From Xanthobacteraceae bacterium (GTDB lineage Bacteria; Pseudomonadota; Alphaproteobacteria; Rhizobiales; Xanthobacteraceae), in assembly GCA_019635635.1 (NCBI GenBank), contig JAHBZB010000002.1, forward strand, positions 829,204 to 893,203: a stretch of 64,000 bases of DNA, written 5' to 3'. Positions 45,999-55,252 of this stretch are shown here, piece after piece. A model generated the notes under the pieces. It made no database searches, was not told the origin of the DNA, and worked only from the letters and a program-made list of their open reading frames with translations. The translations under genes were made by a program, and so were the position numbers. Position 1 is the stretch's first letter. Each line of letters begins with the position of its first letter.

Positions 45999-47126
45999 TC
46001 ACGACTTCAGATGAATCATCCGCTCGACCGCGCGGCGCGCTTTCCCGGCGACCGCCGGGTCGATTTCGACTTCCTCGCGCAGATAGACGAGGCTTTCGAG
46101 AATCTTCGGCAGCGTGATGCGCTTCATGTGCGGGCAGAGATTGCACGGTTTCACGAACTCCGTGTCCGGCGCCTCCTGCTGCACGTTGTCGGCCATCGAG
46201 CATTCGGTGACCATGACCACGCGCTTCGGCTTCTTCGTCTTCACGTAGTTCTGCAAAGCCGAAGTCGAGCCGGTGAAGTCCGCTTCCGCGATCACGTCGG
46301 GCGGGCATTCGGGGTGCGCAAGAATCTGTACGCTTGGATCGGCTTCGCGATAGCGGCGAAGCTCCTCGCCCGTGAACCGCTCGTGCACTTCGCAGTGGCC
46401 CTTCCAGGCGATGATCTTCACAGGCGTCTGGGTCGCGACCCAGCGCGCCAGGAATTCGTCGGGAATGCAGATCACGCGGTCGACGCCGAAGCTCTCGACC
46501 ACCTGCACGGCGTTCGACGAGGTGCAGCAGATGTCGCTTTCCGCCTTCACATCGGCGGAGGTGTTCACATAAGTCACGACCGGCACGCCGGGATAACGCT
46601 CGCGCAGCAGCCGCACGTCCTCGCCGGTGATCGACTGGGCGAGCGAGCAGCCCGCGCGCAGATCGGGGATCAGCACGGTCTTGTCCGGGTTAAGCAACTT
46701 CGAGGTCTCAGCCATGAAGTGCACACCACCCTGAATGATGATGTCGGCCTTCGACTTCGCGGCCTCTTTCGCAAGCTGGAGACTGTCGCCGACGAAATCG
46801 GCGACGCAGTTGTAAATCTCAGGCGTCTGGTAGTTGTGCGCCAAGAGCACCGCGTTGCGTTGCTTTTTCAGCTTGTTGATCGCGTAAACGTAAGGCGCGT
46901 GGAACGGCCACTCGACCGGCGGGATCACGGCCTTCACCTTCTCGTACAGGTGCGCGGTTTCGCGCTCGACCTCGGCGTTCCATTCGAGCACCGGCATCGG
47001 CAGCACGCCGAACTTCTTGGCGGCGGCACCCGTGCCCGGGCGCGGCACGACGAATTCGCCGCGCGCGACCGGCGGGGTCACGACTTCCACGTCAGGACGG
47101 ATGTTGCGGTCGATCACAGTGACCAT
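45999..47126 (-). CDS. nadA: quinolinate synthase
   Basis: A 375-residue [4Fe-4S] enzyme that condenses iminoaspartate with dihydroxyacetone phosphate to quinolinate. Three conserved cysteines are present: in [12 protein letters not shown], in CCTSSNA (second C) and in [11 protein letters not shown]. These three bind the cluster. Also HYMAE-like [15 protein letters not shown] and [14 protein letters not shown] are family features. First gene of the nadABC operon; its upstream region has two operators of the same pattern. Confidence 0.97.
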   Translation of the reverse strand: MVTVIDRNIRPDVEVVTPPVARGEFVVPRPGTGAAAKKFGVLPMPVLEWNAEVERETAHLYEKVKAVIPPVEWPFHAPYVYAINKLKKQRNAVLLAHNYQTPEIYNCVADFVGDSLQLAKEAAKSKADIIIQGGVHFMAETSKLLNPDKTVLIPDLRAGCSLAQSITGEDVRLLRERYPGVPVVTYVNTSADVKAESDICCTSSNAVQVVESFGVDRVICIPDEFLARWVATQTPVKIIAWKGHCEVHERFTGEELRRYREADPSVQILAHPECPPDVIAEADFTGSTSALQNYVKTKKPKRVVMVTECSMADNVQQEAPDTEFVKPCNLCPHMKRITLPKILESLVYLREEVEIDPAVAGKARRAVERMIHLKS

Positions 47127-47154
47127 AAGAGCCTCCCGATTTCCCTTCTGCGGG

Positions 47155-47181
47155 CCTATATGCTCGTATCGAGCATATAGG
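47155..47181. promoter_or_regulatory. near-perfect palindromic operator upstream of nadA (site 1)
   Basis: CCTATATGCTCG, spacer TAT, CGAGCATATAGG: 12-bp arms with no mismatch, 28 bases upstream of the nadA start codon. Its core CTC-GTAT-CGAG recurs in site 2, centred 54 bases away. Such a site fits a dimeric regulator; the Nudix-HTH protein encoded at 41796-42764 is the obvious candidate. Confidence 0.8.
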
Positions 47182-47212
47182 GATACAGAAAAGACCGGCT
47201 ATTGCCGGGACT

Positions 47213-47231
47213 TATTCTCATATCGAGCACA
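47213..47231. promoter_or_regulatory. second operator of the same pattern (site 2)
   Basis: TATTCTCATATCGAGCACA. The 11-base core CTCATATCGAG (47217-47227) differs from the core of site 1 at one base. It lies 54 bases (about five helical turns) from site 1, on the transporter side of the control region. Weaker symmetry in the flanks suggests a lower-affinity site. Confidence 0.65.
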
Positions 47232-47411
47232 ATATATAGCCTATCCGGGAGGATTTCGCTAGTCCCCCGGATCAATCGCTCCATGCGTGGGTTCGATAGC
47301 AGCGCAGCGCCAAACGATTTTCGCCTGATAAGCTTCGCGTCTAGGTTTCGCACGCGCGAAGGCAGCCCGCGCCGCAGAATCGAAAACCGGCAGCCGGGGG
47401 AAACGCTTTCG

Positions 47412-48674
47412 ATGTCCACCACGCCCACTTCGGCCGCGCCTGCGCCGCTGCCCTCTATTTTCAAGAGCCCGCTCGTCATCGTCCTGTTCGGCTGCCTGGT
47501 TGCAATCGTCACCTTCGGGCCGCGCTCGTCGTTCGGATTTTTCCTCACCCCGATCTCGAGCGCTTACGGCTGGGGACGCGACGTGTTCGCACTCGCCTTC
47601 GCGATCCAGAATCTGTTGTGGGGGCTCGGTTCGCCCTTCGCGGGCGCGCTTGCCGACCGCTACGGCACCGCGCGGGTGCTTTCGATTGGCGCCGTGCTCT
47701 ATTGCGCCGGTCTCGCGCTGATGACGTCTTCGACCACGCCGGTCACGCTCGACCTGACAGCGGGCGTGCTGATCGGCTTCGGGCTTTCGGCCTGCTCGTT
47801 CAACATCGTGCTCACGGCCTTCGGCAAGCTGGTGCCGAAAGAGTGGCAGGGCCTCGCCTTCGGCGCCGGCACGGCAGCCGGCTCCTTCGGCCAGTTTTTG
47901 TTTGCGCCTTTCGGTGTCGCGCTGATCCAGAATCACGGCTGGCAGTTCGCGCTGCTCGTGTTTTCCGTGCTCGTGCTTCTGGTGATCCCGTTTTCGATGG
48001 CGCTCAGGACTGCGAGTAACCGCCAGGCCGTCACTTCCGCGAACGCGACACCCGCGCAGGCGCAATCGCTGCGGGAGGCGCTCGCGGAAGCCTTCGGCCA
48101 CAAGTCCTATGTGCTCCTGGTCGCAGGCTTCTTCACCTGTGGCTTTCAGCTTGCTTTCGTGACCGCGCACCTGCCCTCTTATCTTCTCGACCGCGGACTT
48201 TCGGCGCAGGTCGGCGGCTGGACGCTCGCGATCATCGGGCTTTGCAACATCGTCGGCTCGTTCGCCTCGGGCTGGCTCGGCAACAAGATTCCGAAGCGCT
48301 ACATCCTTTCCGGCATTTACCTGACGCGCGCGATCTCGATTGCGATCTTCATCACGATCCCGCCGAGCGTCGAAGCGACCATGATCTTCGCGGTCATCAC
48401 CGGGCTCACCTGGCTCTCCACCGTGCCGCCGACTTCTTCGCTCGTCACGATCATGTTCGGCACGCGCTGGTTCGCGATGCTCTACGGCTTCGTGTTCTTC
48501 AGCCATCAGGTCGGCAGCTTCCTCGGCGTCTATCTCGGCGGCATCGCCTTCGAGAAGTTCGGCTCCTACGACATGGTGTGGTGGCTGTCGGTGACGTTCG
48601 GCGTGCTGTCCGCGCTGATCAACCTGCCGATCGTCGAGAAGCCGGTTGCGCGGCTGCTCGCGCCGGCGTCCTGA
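47412..48674 (+). CDS. MFS transporter (first of tandem pair)
   Basis: A 420-residue inner-membrane protein with twelve predicted helices, major facilitator superfamily, resembling oxalate/formate- and monocarboxylate-type porters. Visible: FGPRSSFGFFLTPIS in helix 1, GALADRYGTARVL (motif A-like loop between helices 2 and 3) and GSFASGWLGNKIPKRYI at the corresponding site in the second half. ATG 47412 begins the conserved sequence; the frame upstream has no support. It is divergent from nadABC and shares its operator region. About 60% similar by eye to the next gene. Substrate unknown. Confidence 0.9.
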   Translation: MSTTPTSAAPAPLPSIFKSPLVIVLFGCLVAIVTFGPRSSFGFFLTPISSAYGWGRDVFALAFAIQNLLWGLGSPFAGALADRYGTARVLSIGAVLYCAGLALMTSSTTPVTLDLTAGVLIGFGLSACSFNIVLTAFGKLVPKEWQGLAFGAGTAAGSFGQFLFAPFGVALIQNHGWQFALLVFSVLVLLVIPFSMALRTASNRQAVTSANATPAQAQSLREALAEAFGHKSYVLLVAGFFTCGFQLAFVTAHLPSYLLDRGLSAQVGGWTLAIIGLCNIVGSFASGWLGNKIPKRYILSGIYLTRAISIAIFITIPPSVEATMIFAVITGLTWLSTVPPTSSLVTIMFGTRWFAMLYGFVFFSHQVGSFLGVYLGGIAFEKFGSYDMVWWLSVTFGVLSALINLPIVEKPVARLLAPAS

Positions 48675-48675
48675 T

Positions 48676-49914
48676 ATGAGCGCCGCAATCGAACCCCGGC
48701 GCGCGCCCGTCTGGCGCACGCCGCTTGTCATCCTGATCTGCGGCTGCCTGATCGCACTGATCGGCTTCGGACCGCGCTCGACACTTGGACTGTTTCTGGC
48801 GCCGGTGACACAGGAGAAAGGCTGGGGCCGCGATATTTATGCCTTCGCCCTCGCGTTGCAGATGCTCTTGTGGGGCGCGGCGCAGCCTTTCGTCGGCGGC
48901 ATTGCCGACAAGTTCGGCGCCGTGCGCGTGATGTGGATTGGAGCCGCGCTCTATGCGCTGGGACTCGCCGGAATGGCTTATGCCACCTCGGAGGGCGCAC
49001 TGATCCTTTCCGCGGGCTTTCTGGTCGGGTTTGGTCTTGCCGGTACGTCGTTCACCGTCGTGATCGGCGCTTTCGGCAAATTGCTACCGCCGCACTGGCG
49101 CTCGATCTCGTTCGGCATCGGCACGGCGGCAAGCTCGTTCGGGCAATTCCTGTTCTCGCCGCTCGCGGTCGGGCTGAACCAGTCGCTGAACTGGCACACG
49201 ACGCTTCTGATTTTCGCGGGCATCGTGCTTTGCATTATGCCGCTGTCGCTTGCGCTCGCGCGGCCGCGCGAACTGCAAAGCGGCGGACCGGCGGCACCGG
49301 CACAATCGGCGGGCGAAGCGCTGCGCGAGGCGCTCGGGCATAAGAGTTACGTGCTTCTTATTCTCGGCTACTTCACCTGCGGCTTTCAGGTGTTCTTCAT
49401 CACCATTCACCTGCCCGCCTATCTCGTCGATCGCGGACTGGGTGTAGATATCGGCGCGTGGACCATCGGCCTGATCGGCCTGTTCAACATTTTCGGCTCG
49501 ATCACGGCCGGCTGGCTCGGCGACAAAATGCCGAAGCGCTTTATCCTCGCGACGATCTATTTCCTGCGCGCGATCGCGATTCTCGTGTTCATTCTCGTCC
49601 CGGCGTCGCCGCTGACTTCGATGATCTTCGGCGCGGCCATCGGATTGCTCTGGCTCTCGACGATCCCACCGACGCAGGCGCTGGTCGCGGTCATGTTCGG
49701 CACGCGCTGGCTCACGATGCTCGCGGGCCTCGCGTTCTTCAGCCATCAGGTCGGCGGGTTCCTCGGCGTGTGGCTCGGCGGCGTGCTCTATGAGCGCACC
49801 GGCTCCTACGACGTGGTCTGGTATCTCACGATCCTGCTCGGTCTGTTCGCCGCAGTCGTGAACCTGCCGATTATCGAGAAACCCGTCGCGCGCCCGGTTG
49901 CGGCATCCGCGTAA
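48676..49914 (+). CDS. MFS transporter (second of tandem pair)
   Basis: A 412-residue MFS protein closely similar to its neighbour over its whole length, including FGPRSTLGLFLAPVT, GIADKFGAVRVM, LGHKSYVLLILGYFTCGFQ and FSHQVGGFLGVWLGG. It starts 1 base after the stop of the first copy, so the two form an operon made by tandem duplication. No substrate-defining residue is evident. The shared promoter region with nadABC suggests, but does not prove, a link to NAD precursors. Confidence 0.9.
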   Translation: MSAAIEPRRAPVWRTPLVILICGCLIALIGFGPRSTLGLFLAPVTQEKGWGRDIYAFALALQMLLWGAAQPFVGGIADKFGAVRVMWIGAALYALGLAGMAYATSEGALILSAGFLVGFGLAGTSFTVVIGAFGKLLPPHWRSISFGIGTAASSFGQFLFSPLAVGLNQSLNWHTTLLIFAGIVLCIMPLSLALARPRELQSGGPAAPAQSAGEALREALGHKSYVLLILGYFTCGFQVFFITIHLPAYLVDRGLGVDIGAWTIGLIGLFNIFGSITAGWLGDKMPKRFILATIYFLRAIAILVFILVPASPLTSMIFGAAIGLLWLSTIPPTQALVAVMFGTRWLTMLAGLAFFSHQVGGFLGVWLGGVLYERTGSYDVVWYLTILLGLFAAVVNLPIIEKPVARPVAASA

Positions 49915-49947
49915 ACCCGTCTAGAAAACGCGCGAAGGGAAATGCAC

Positions 49948-50931
49948 ATGGGAAAATTCAAGGCCATCATCGTGCCCGAAAAGGGCCAGCCCGCCGCACT
50001 CGGCGAATTCGATGAAGCGGCGCTGATGGACGGCGACGTCACCGTCGCGGTCGAATACTCGACCGTCAATTACAAGGACGGCCTTGCGATCACCGGCAAG
50101 GCGCCGGTGGTGCGCCGCTTCCCGATGATCCCCGGTATCGACTTCGCTGGCAAAGTCGAAAGCTCTTCACATCCCGGTTTCAAGGCGGGCGACAGCGTGA
50201 TTCTGAACGGCTGGGGCACCGGCGAAACCCATCTCGGTGCGTACGGCGCGAAGTCGCGCGTCAAAGGCGACTGGCTCGTGAAATTGCCGTCCGGAATGAC
50301 TGCACGCGACGCCATGGCGATCGGCACCGCCGGTTACACCGCGATGCTTTGCGTCATGGCGCTGGAAAGCGCAGGCGTGAAGCCGGCCGACGGCCAGATC
50401 GTCGTCACGGGTGCGGCGGGCGGCGTAGGCTCGGTTGCGATCGCAGCGCTTTCGAAACTCGGCTACCAGGTCGCGGCTTCCACCGGCCGCGCTTCCGAAG
50501 CTGATTACCTGAAATCGCTCGGCGCCTCCGAGATCATCGACCGCGCGGAGTTTTCGCAACCGGCAAAGCCGCTCGGCAAGGAGCGCTTCGCAGGCGGCGT
50601 CGACTCGGTCGGCTCGCATACGCTCGCGAACATTCTCTCCATGACCAAATACGGCGGCGCGGTCGCGGCTTGCGGGCTCGCAGCCGGCATGGACCTGCCT
50701 GCTTCGGTCGCGCCCTTCATCCTGCGCGGCGTCTCGCTGCTCGGCGTCGACTCGGTCATGTGCCCGCTGCCGCGCCGGCAGGAAGCCTGGAAGCGGCTCG
50801 CATCCGATCTGGACCGCAACAAGCTTGCCGCGATGACCACCGAGATTCCGCTGGAAGGCGTCATGGAAATCGCGCCAAAAATCCTGGCGGGTCAGGTGCG
50901 CGGCCGCACGGTCGTAAAGATTGGCGGATAA
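49948..50931 (+). CDS. acuI: acrylyl-CoA reductase-like MDR oxidoreductase (AcuI/YhdH)
   Basis: A 327-residue zinc-free medium-chain dehydrogenase. NADPH-binding motif [11 protein letters not shown] at about 150-160; N-terminal [14 protein letters not shown] and [10 protein letters not shown] segments are typical of the YhdH/AcuI branch, which reduces acrylyl-CoA to propionyl-CoA and protects against acrylate. ATG 49948 has AGGGA 7 bases upstream; ATG 49942 is too close to it. Single gene on the plus strand. Confidence 0.92.
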   Translation: MGKFKAIIVPEKGQPAALGEFDEAALMDGDVTVAVEYSTVNYKDGLAITGKAPVVRRFPMIPGIDFAGKVESSSHPGFKAGDSVILNGWGTGETHLGAYGAKSRVKGDWLVKLPSGMTARDAMAIGTAGYTAMLCVMALESAGVKPADGQIVVTGAAGGVGSVAIAALSKLGYQVAASTGRASEADYLKSLGASEIIDRAEFSQPAKPLGKERFAGGVDSVGSHTLANILSMTKYGGAVAACGLAAGMDLPASVAPFILRGVSLLGVDSVMCPLPRRQEAWKRLASDLDRNKLAAMTTEIPLEGVMEIAPKILAGQVRGRTVVKIGG

Positions 50932-51010
50932 CCGTTTTTACGGTCCGACTTGACAATATGCGGCGGTTCCTGCGCTACCATGTCCGGGGCTGCCACACGG
51001 GTTCTATGCG

Positions 51011-51439
51011 ATGATTCGTACCGGCCTACTTGCGATTGCTGCAATCCTGTTCTCGTCCTCCGCGTTCGCGGAGAGCCAGCTCAGTGCCAAGCAGGCGCGC
51101 GCTTTCGTTGCCGGAAAACTTTTTTCCTACCAATGCTTCGACGGCACCACCGGCGTCGGCCGGATCAATAACGACGGCTCGGCCAACGGCACCATCCGCA
51201 TTTCGGGCAAGGATCCGACGCGCTATGTACGGCTGCCGGTGAACACGCTCTATGAAAGCGGCGAACAGATCTGTGCGACGCTGAAGGGGCTGCCGTTCAC
51301 GCCATGCTTCGTGCTGACGAAGACCAGCGAATTCAGCTTCCGCGGCGCGATCTCCGGCATGGGCTTCATGTATTGCGATTTCGTGCGCGGCGGCCGGCCG
51401 ATCGCGACCAAGCGCACGCGCGCGCCCAAAACCGAATAA
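51011..51439 (+). CDS. hypothetical exported protein
   Basis: A 142-residue protein with a signal peptide (residues 1-20, cleavage AFA-E). The mature protein has Cys residues at about 44, 87, 98 and 121, probably disulphide-paired, and a lipocalin-like run of short strands (GRINNDGSANGTIRISG). No named family recognised. Converges with the LysR gene with 6 bases between stops. Confidence 0.72.
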   Translation: MIRTGLLAIAAILFSSSAFAESQLSAKQARAFVAGKLFSYQCFDGTTGVGRINNDGSANGTIRISGKDPTRYVRLPVNTLYESGEQICATLKGLPFTPCFVLTKTSEFSFRGAISGMGFMYCDFVRGGRPIATKRTRAPKTE

Positions 51440-51445
51440 CGATTC

Positions 51446-52360
51446 TTATTTTCCGTTCTTCGCGGCTTCGGCGCTGCACTCGATAACCGAGCGGCGCTTG
51501 GCGATTTCGGCCGCGGTGTAGTCCATGAACGCGCGCACGCGCGCGGTATTCTTCAGGTCGGGGTGCGTGAGCAGCCACAGGCCCGCCTCGATCTCCGGCT
51601 CCGGAAATCCGACCCGCGCTAGACCCGGCGCGGCATCGCCGATGAAACAGGGGATCAGCGCCATGCCGCCGCCGGCCGCTACCGCTTCGGCAAGACCGAG
51701 CACGGTGTTCAGCTTGTAGACGATGCGCGCGGCGCCCGCGTGTTCGAGCAGCCATCTTGTCGGCCTCGGGCCGCCGATGCCGTCCGACAGCCCGACCCAG
51801 TCGTAGCGGCGCGCGTCGGCGGCGGTGAAATTCTTCGGCGCCTCGCCGCTTGCCGCATAGATTGCCCAACGGATTCCGGCGAGCCTGCGCCCGATCAGAT
51901 TTTCTGGCGGCCGCTCGGTCGCGCGCACGGCGATGTCCGCGTCGCGCTTGGAGAGATTGAGCGGCTCGTTGCCGACTACGATATCGAGATTGATTTCCGG
52001 AAAAGCGCGGCGAAAGCCGACGAAAACTTCCGACAAGAGATGCACGAGCAGCGTGTCGTTGGTGGTGACGCGCAGGTCGCCCGAGGGACGCAAATCCTGA
52101 CCGGTGATCTTGCGCTCCAGCTCGACGATCTCGTCCGCGATGCGGTTCGCGAGTTCGACCATTTTCTCGCCGGCAGCGGTCGGCGCGTAGCCGGTGCGGC
52201 TGCGCTCGAACAGGCGCGCGCCCATCGCTTTCTCGAGCGCGCCCAGCCTGCGGAAAACCGTCGAGTGATTGATGCCGAGCGCGTCCGCGGCGCCCGCCAG
52301 CGAGCGGGCTTCGGCGACGGCGCGCACCAGGCGGAATTCGTCCCAAACAATTTCAGCCAT
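51446..52360 (-). CDS. LysR-family transcriptional regulator
   Basis: A 304-residue LTTR. The N-terminal winged helix (about 5-64: DEFRLVRAVAEARSLAGAAD, then NHSTVFRRLGALEKAMG) binds DNA, and the remaining 230 residues form the periplasmic-binding-like effector domain. ATG 52360 is preferred to GTG 52369. No clear divergent target: the next gene upstream, the TPR protein, is read the same way. Target and effector unknown. Confidence 0.93.
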   Translation of the reverse strand: MAEIVWDEFRLVRAVAEARSLAGAADALGINHSTVFRRLGALEKAMGARLFERSRTGYAPTAAGEKMVELANRIADEIVELERKITGQDLRPSGDLRVTTNDTLLVHLLSEVFVGFRRAFPEINLDIVVGNEPLNLSKRDADIAVRATERPPENLIGRRLAGIRWAIYAASGEAPKNFTAADARRYDWVGLSDGIGGPRPTRWLLEHAGAARIVYKLNTVLGLAEAVAAGGGMALIPCFIGDAAPGLARVGFPEPEIEAGLWLLTHPDLKNTARVRAFMDYTAAEIAKRRSVIECSAEAAKNGK

Positions 52361-52449
52361 TGCATCCACGCAACTAACAAGACGTGAAACGCAGTATGGC
52401 TTTGCGAATCCCCAAAGGCTAGGCAGCGCAGATCACGGAATCGTTATCG

Positions 52450-54198
52450 TCAGCCCTTGTTCGGGTTCTGCTGTTCGCTGGCGCGCGGCGACTGGGGCTC
52501 GTCGAGCAGCCCTTCCTTCAGCTTCTGCTGGATGCGGGTAAGGTCTTCGGGCTCGGGCTTCATCTCGAGCGCGTGGCTCCACTGGAAGTGCGCTTCGAGC
52601 TTGCGGTCGGTCTTCCAGTACACGTCGCCCAAATGATCGTTGATCGTCGGATCGTTCGGCGTGAGTTCGACGGCGCGCTCGAGTTCGGCGGCCGCCTCCT
52701 CGTAGCGGCCGAGGCGGTAATAAGCCCAGCCGAGGCTGTCGATGATGTAGCCGTCCTTCGGGCGCAGACTCACGGCTTTGCGGATCATGTCGAGCGCCTT
52801 GTCGAGATTGACGCCCTGATCGACCCAGGAATAGCCGAGATAGTTCAGCACCTGCGGCTGATCGGGAAACAGCTTCAGCGCTTCCTGAAAATCCTTTTCC
52901 GCAAGCGCCCATTGTTTCGAGCGCTCGTAGCAGATGCCGCGGAAGTAATAGAGCGACCAGTGCTCGCGCTTCGGCTCACCAAGGAGTTCGAGCACCTTGG
53001 AATAGACGTCGCCGGCTTCCGCGAATTTCTTGCCGGCGCGCAGTACGTTGGCGAGCGCGAACTGTGCCTCGATGTCGTCGGCCTTTTCCTTGACGAGCGT
53101 CTGCAACTGCTCGCGCGCTTCGTCCTTCTTGTCGAGCACGTCGAGATTGAGCGCGCGCTGGATCAGCGCCTTGCGCTTCAGCGGCGACGACTCGGGCACG
53201 CGCTCGTAGGTATCGATCGCGGATTCATATTTCTTGAGCGTCTCGAACAGATCGCCGAGCGCGACCAGCGCCAGCGGGTGGTCGGGATTGAGATAGATCG
53301 CAAGCTGGAGATAGAGCATGCCGAGATCTTCGCCACCCTGCTGGCTGAGCGCAGCACCAAGCCCGTACAGCGCTTCGGAGGCGCCGCCTGCGGCATTGGT
53401 CACCAGCGGCGCGAGTTTCTTCTTGGTTTTCAGTTCGTCCAGCCCCGCTTCAACCAGCGGATGGCGCGCCAGTGCACGCGAGAAGCTGCTGTAGACTTTC
53501 ACGGCATCATCGTCCCGGCCGGCACGCGAGAGCATGCGCGCATAGGCGTCGATGTTGCGAAGCGAATTCGGATCAATCGCGCGGACGCGATCGAGGCGCT
53601 TCAGCGCATCGTTGCGCTGGTTCGCAAGATCGAGAATCAGGCCCGCGTGCAGGTCCTTGAACAGCGCGTACCAATCCGGGCCTTGCAGCTTGTCGATGGT
53701 CGCGACCGCGGCCTTGTAATTGTTCGCGCCCTGCCATGACCAAGCGGTCAGGAGCGTCGCGGTCAGGTCGGCGATCGGGCCCAGGCTCGACGATTGCAGT
53801 TGTGCGCGCGCCTGCGCGAACTGGTTATTCTTGATCGCGCGCGCGGCCAACGCCAGACGCGCGATGCGGTGCGACTTGTCGAAGGCGATGACCCGCTCGG
53901 CGAGCGGAAAGGACTCTTCGACCGCGCCGCTGCCAAGCGTCACGAGGAAAGTCAGCTCGACCAGATCGGGATTGGACGGGTCGGAGCGCAACACCGAACG
54001 GTAATAGCTCGAAGCCGCCGCCATATCGCGCGCAGCGCGCGCCGTGCGTGCGGCCAGATAGCTCCCCGACGGTGAGGAAAACGAAAACAGCGGAATGCGC
54101 GGCAGTTCGGCCTGCACAGTCGTGGACGCCGACACGAGAAGAAGTGCGGCGGCACCGAGCCCGATGGCCGTACGCGAAATGGATCGAGCCTGCTTCAA
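52450..54198 (-). CDS. exported tetratricopeptide-repeat protein
   Basis: A 582-residue TPR protein with a signal peptide (residues 1-30, VSASTTVQA). From about 45 to 560 there are many TPR units, clearest in the last third (ALAEKDFQEALKLFPDQPQV, then KALDMIRKAVSLRPKDGYI and AAAELERAVELTPNDPTI). TPRs mediate protein-protein contacts; such large exported forms in alphaproteobacteria serve in envelope assembly or are of unknown function. It has its own promoter and diverges from ispE. Confidence 0.88.
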   Translation of the reverse strand: MKQARSISRTAIGLGAAALLLVSASTTVQAELPRIPLFSFSSPSGSYLAARTARAARDMAAASSYYRSVLRSDPSNPDLVELTFLVTLGSGAVEESFPLAERVIAFDKSHRIARLALAARAIKNNQFAQARAQLQSSSLGPIADLTATLLTAWSWQGANNYKAAVATIDKLQGPDWYALFKDLHAGLILDLANQRNDALKRLDRVRAIDPNSLRNIDAYARMLSRAGRDDDAVKVYSSFSRALARHPLVEAGLDELKTKKKLAPLVTNAAGGASEALYGLGAALSQQGGEDLGMLYLQLAIYLNPDHPLALVALGDLFETLKKYESAIDTYERVPESSPLKRKALIQRALNLDVLDKKDEAREQLQTLVKEKADDIEAQFALANVLRAGKKFAEAGDVYSKVLELLGEPKREHWSLYYFRGICYERSKQWALAEKDFQEALKLFPDQPQVLNYLGYSWVDQGVNLDKALDMIRKAVSLRPKDGYIIDSLGWAYYRLGRYEEAAAELERAVELTPNDPTINDHLGDVYWKTDRKLEAHFQWSHALEMKPEPEDLTRIQQKLKEGLLDEPQSPRASEQQNPNKG

Positions 54199-54379
54199 CG
54201 CCGATCTCCCGATTGCTTAGAAAAAACGCGCCGCATCGGCCCGTATCGAGGCACCATGCCCCCGATTCATGGCCATCGCAAGGACGCCGGAAAGCGCTAA
54301 AAGCCGCTTTTTCGCGCAGAATCGACCGCGACACCGGCACTGTCTATACCCCCAGCACCCCGTATTTTCCGGATACATC

Positions 54380-55252
54380 ATGGCAGTTCCGATATCTGCG
54401 CCCGCGAAAGTGAATCTGTTCCTGCACGTCGGTTCCCGGCGTGCCGACGGCTATCACCTTATCGAGAGCCTCGTCGCTTTTGCCGATATCGGCGACGATT
54501 TACGCTTCTTGCCGGGCGAGAACGGGTTTTCGATCCGGGTCGATGGACGTTTTGCGAAGGATGCCGGCGCGCCGGAGAAAAATCTGGTGCTGAAAGCGGC
54601 GAACACGCTTTTGCGTAAACTTTCCGGAATTGGTGGCGGCGAATTTCTGCTCACGAAGAATCTACCGGCGGGCGCAGGACTCGGCGGCGGCTCCTCCGAT
54701 GCCGCGGCGGCACTGCGCATGCTTGCGAAAGAAAACCGGCTCGCGCCGGATCATCCCGCCGTGCTCGAAGCCGCGCGCGAAACCGGCGCGGATGTCGCCG
54801 TGTGTCTCGAGGGCAAGGCACGACTGATCACTGGAATCGGCGACATACTTTCAGCTCCGGTTTCGATTCCGGCGCTGCCGGCTGTGCTGGTCTGGCCCGG
54901 TGCTGCGGCGTCGACGCCCGAGGTCTATCGCGCCTTCGACGAGGCGGAGATGAATCGCTCGACGCCGTTCGGTATTCGCCGCGAAGACATTCCGGCAGAG
55001 CGCAATACCTTCATCGACTTCCTGAAGAAGCAGAGCAACGATCTCACCCGCGCCGCGTGGCGCGTCACGCCTTATGTCGCGGAAGCAGACGCAGTACTGC
55101 GCGCGGTGGACCGGACGCTGATGATCCGCATGAGCGGATCGGGCTCGGCGGTGTTTGCACTTTACGCTTCGCTCGACGAGGCGGAAGCCGAAGCAAAGGC
55201 CGTGCGCGACCGCTATCCCGGCTGGTGGGTGAAGGCGACGACGTTGCGTTAG
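54380..55252 (+). CDS. ispE: 4-diphosphocytidyl-2-C-methyl-D-erythritol kinase
   Basis: A 290-residue GHMP kinase, the fourth enzyme of the MEP isoprenoid pathway. N-terminal APAKVNLFLHVGSRRADGYH is the IspE signature, and LPAGAGLGGGSSDAAAAL (about 92-109) is the ATP-binding GHMP motif. C-terminal MSGSGSAVFALY is also conserved. The upstream in-frame extension to 54269 is not conserved. Its last 4 bases overlap the end of the converging polyprenyl synthase gene. Confidence 0.95.
   Translation: MAVPISAPAKVNLFLHVGSRRADGYHLIESLVAFADIGDDLRFLPGENGFSIRVDGRFAKDAGAPEKNLVLKAANTLLRKLSGIGGGEFLLTKNLPAGAGLGGGSSDAAAALRMLAKENRLAPDHPAVLEAARETGADVAVCLEGKARLITGIGDILSAPVSIPALPAVLVWPGAAASTPEVYRAFDEAEMNRSTPFGIRREDIPAERNTFIDFLKKQSNDLTRAAWRVTPYVAEADAVLRAVDRTLMIRMSGSGSAVFALYASLDEAEAEAKAVRDRYPGWWVKATTLR

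Larger units (their letters stand above)
47127..47411. promoter_or_regulatory. divergent control region between nadA and the first MFS transporter
   Basis: 285 bases, noticeably A+T-rich at 47150-47240. It holds two operators of one pattern (47155-47181 and 47213-47231) and must contain the promoters of both the nadABC operon (minus) and the MFS pair (plus). The reading frame of the first MFS gene extends back to 47202, across the second operator, but no start codon or ribosome site supports that. Confidence 0.65.

Noticed and set aside
44255-46117. 620-residue open frame on the plus strand opposite nadB
   Set aside because: It is an Arg/Ala/His-rich shadow frame, a product of high GC content and the codon bias of nadB, with no family resemblance.
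47259-48731. 490-residue open frame opposite the first MFS transporter
   Set aside because: Very rich in Arg, Glu and Asp with no hydrophobic core, as expected from the reverse of a membrane-protein gene; not a gene.
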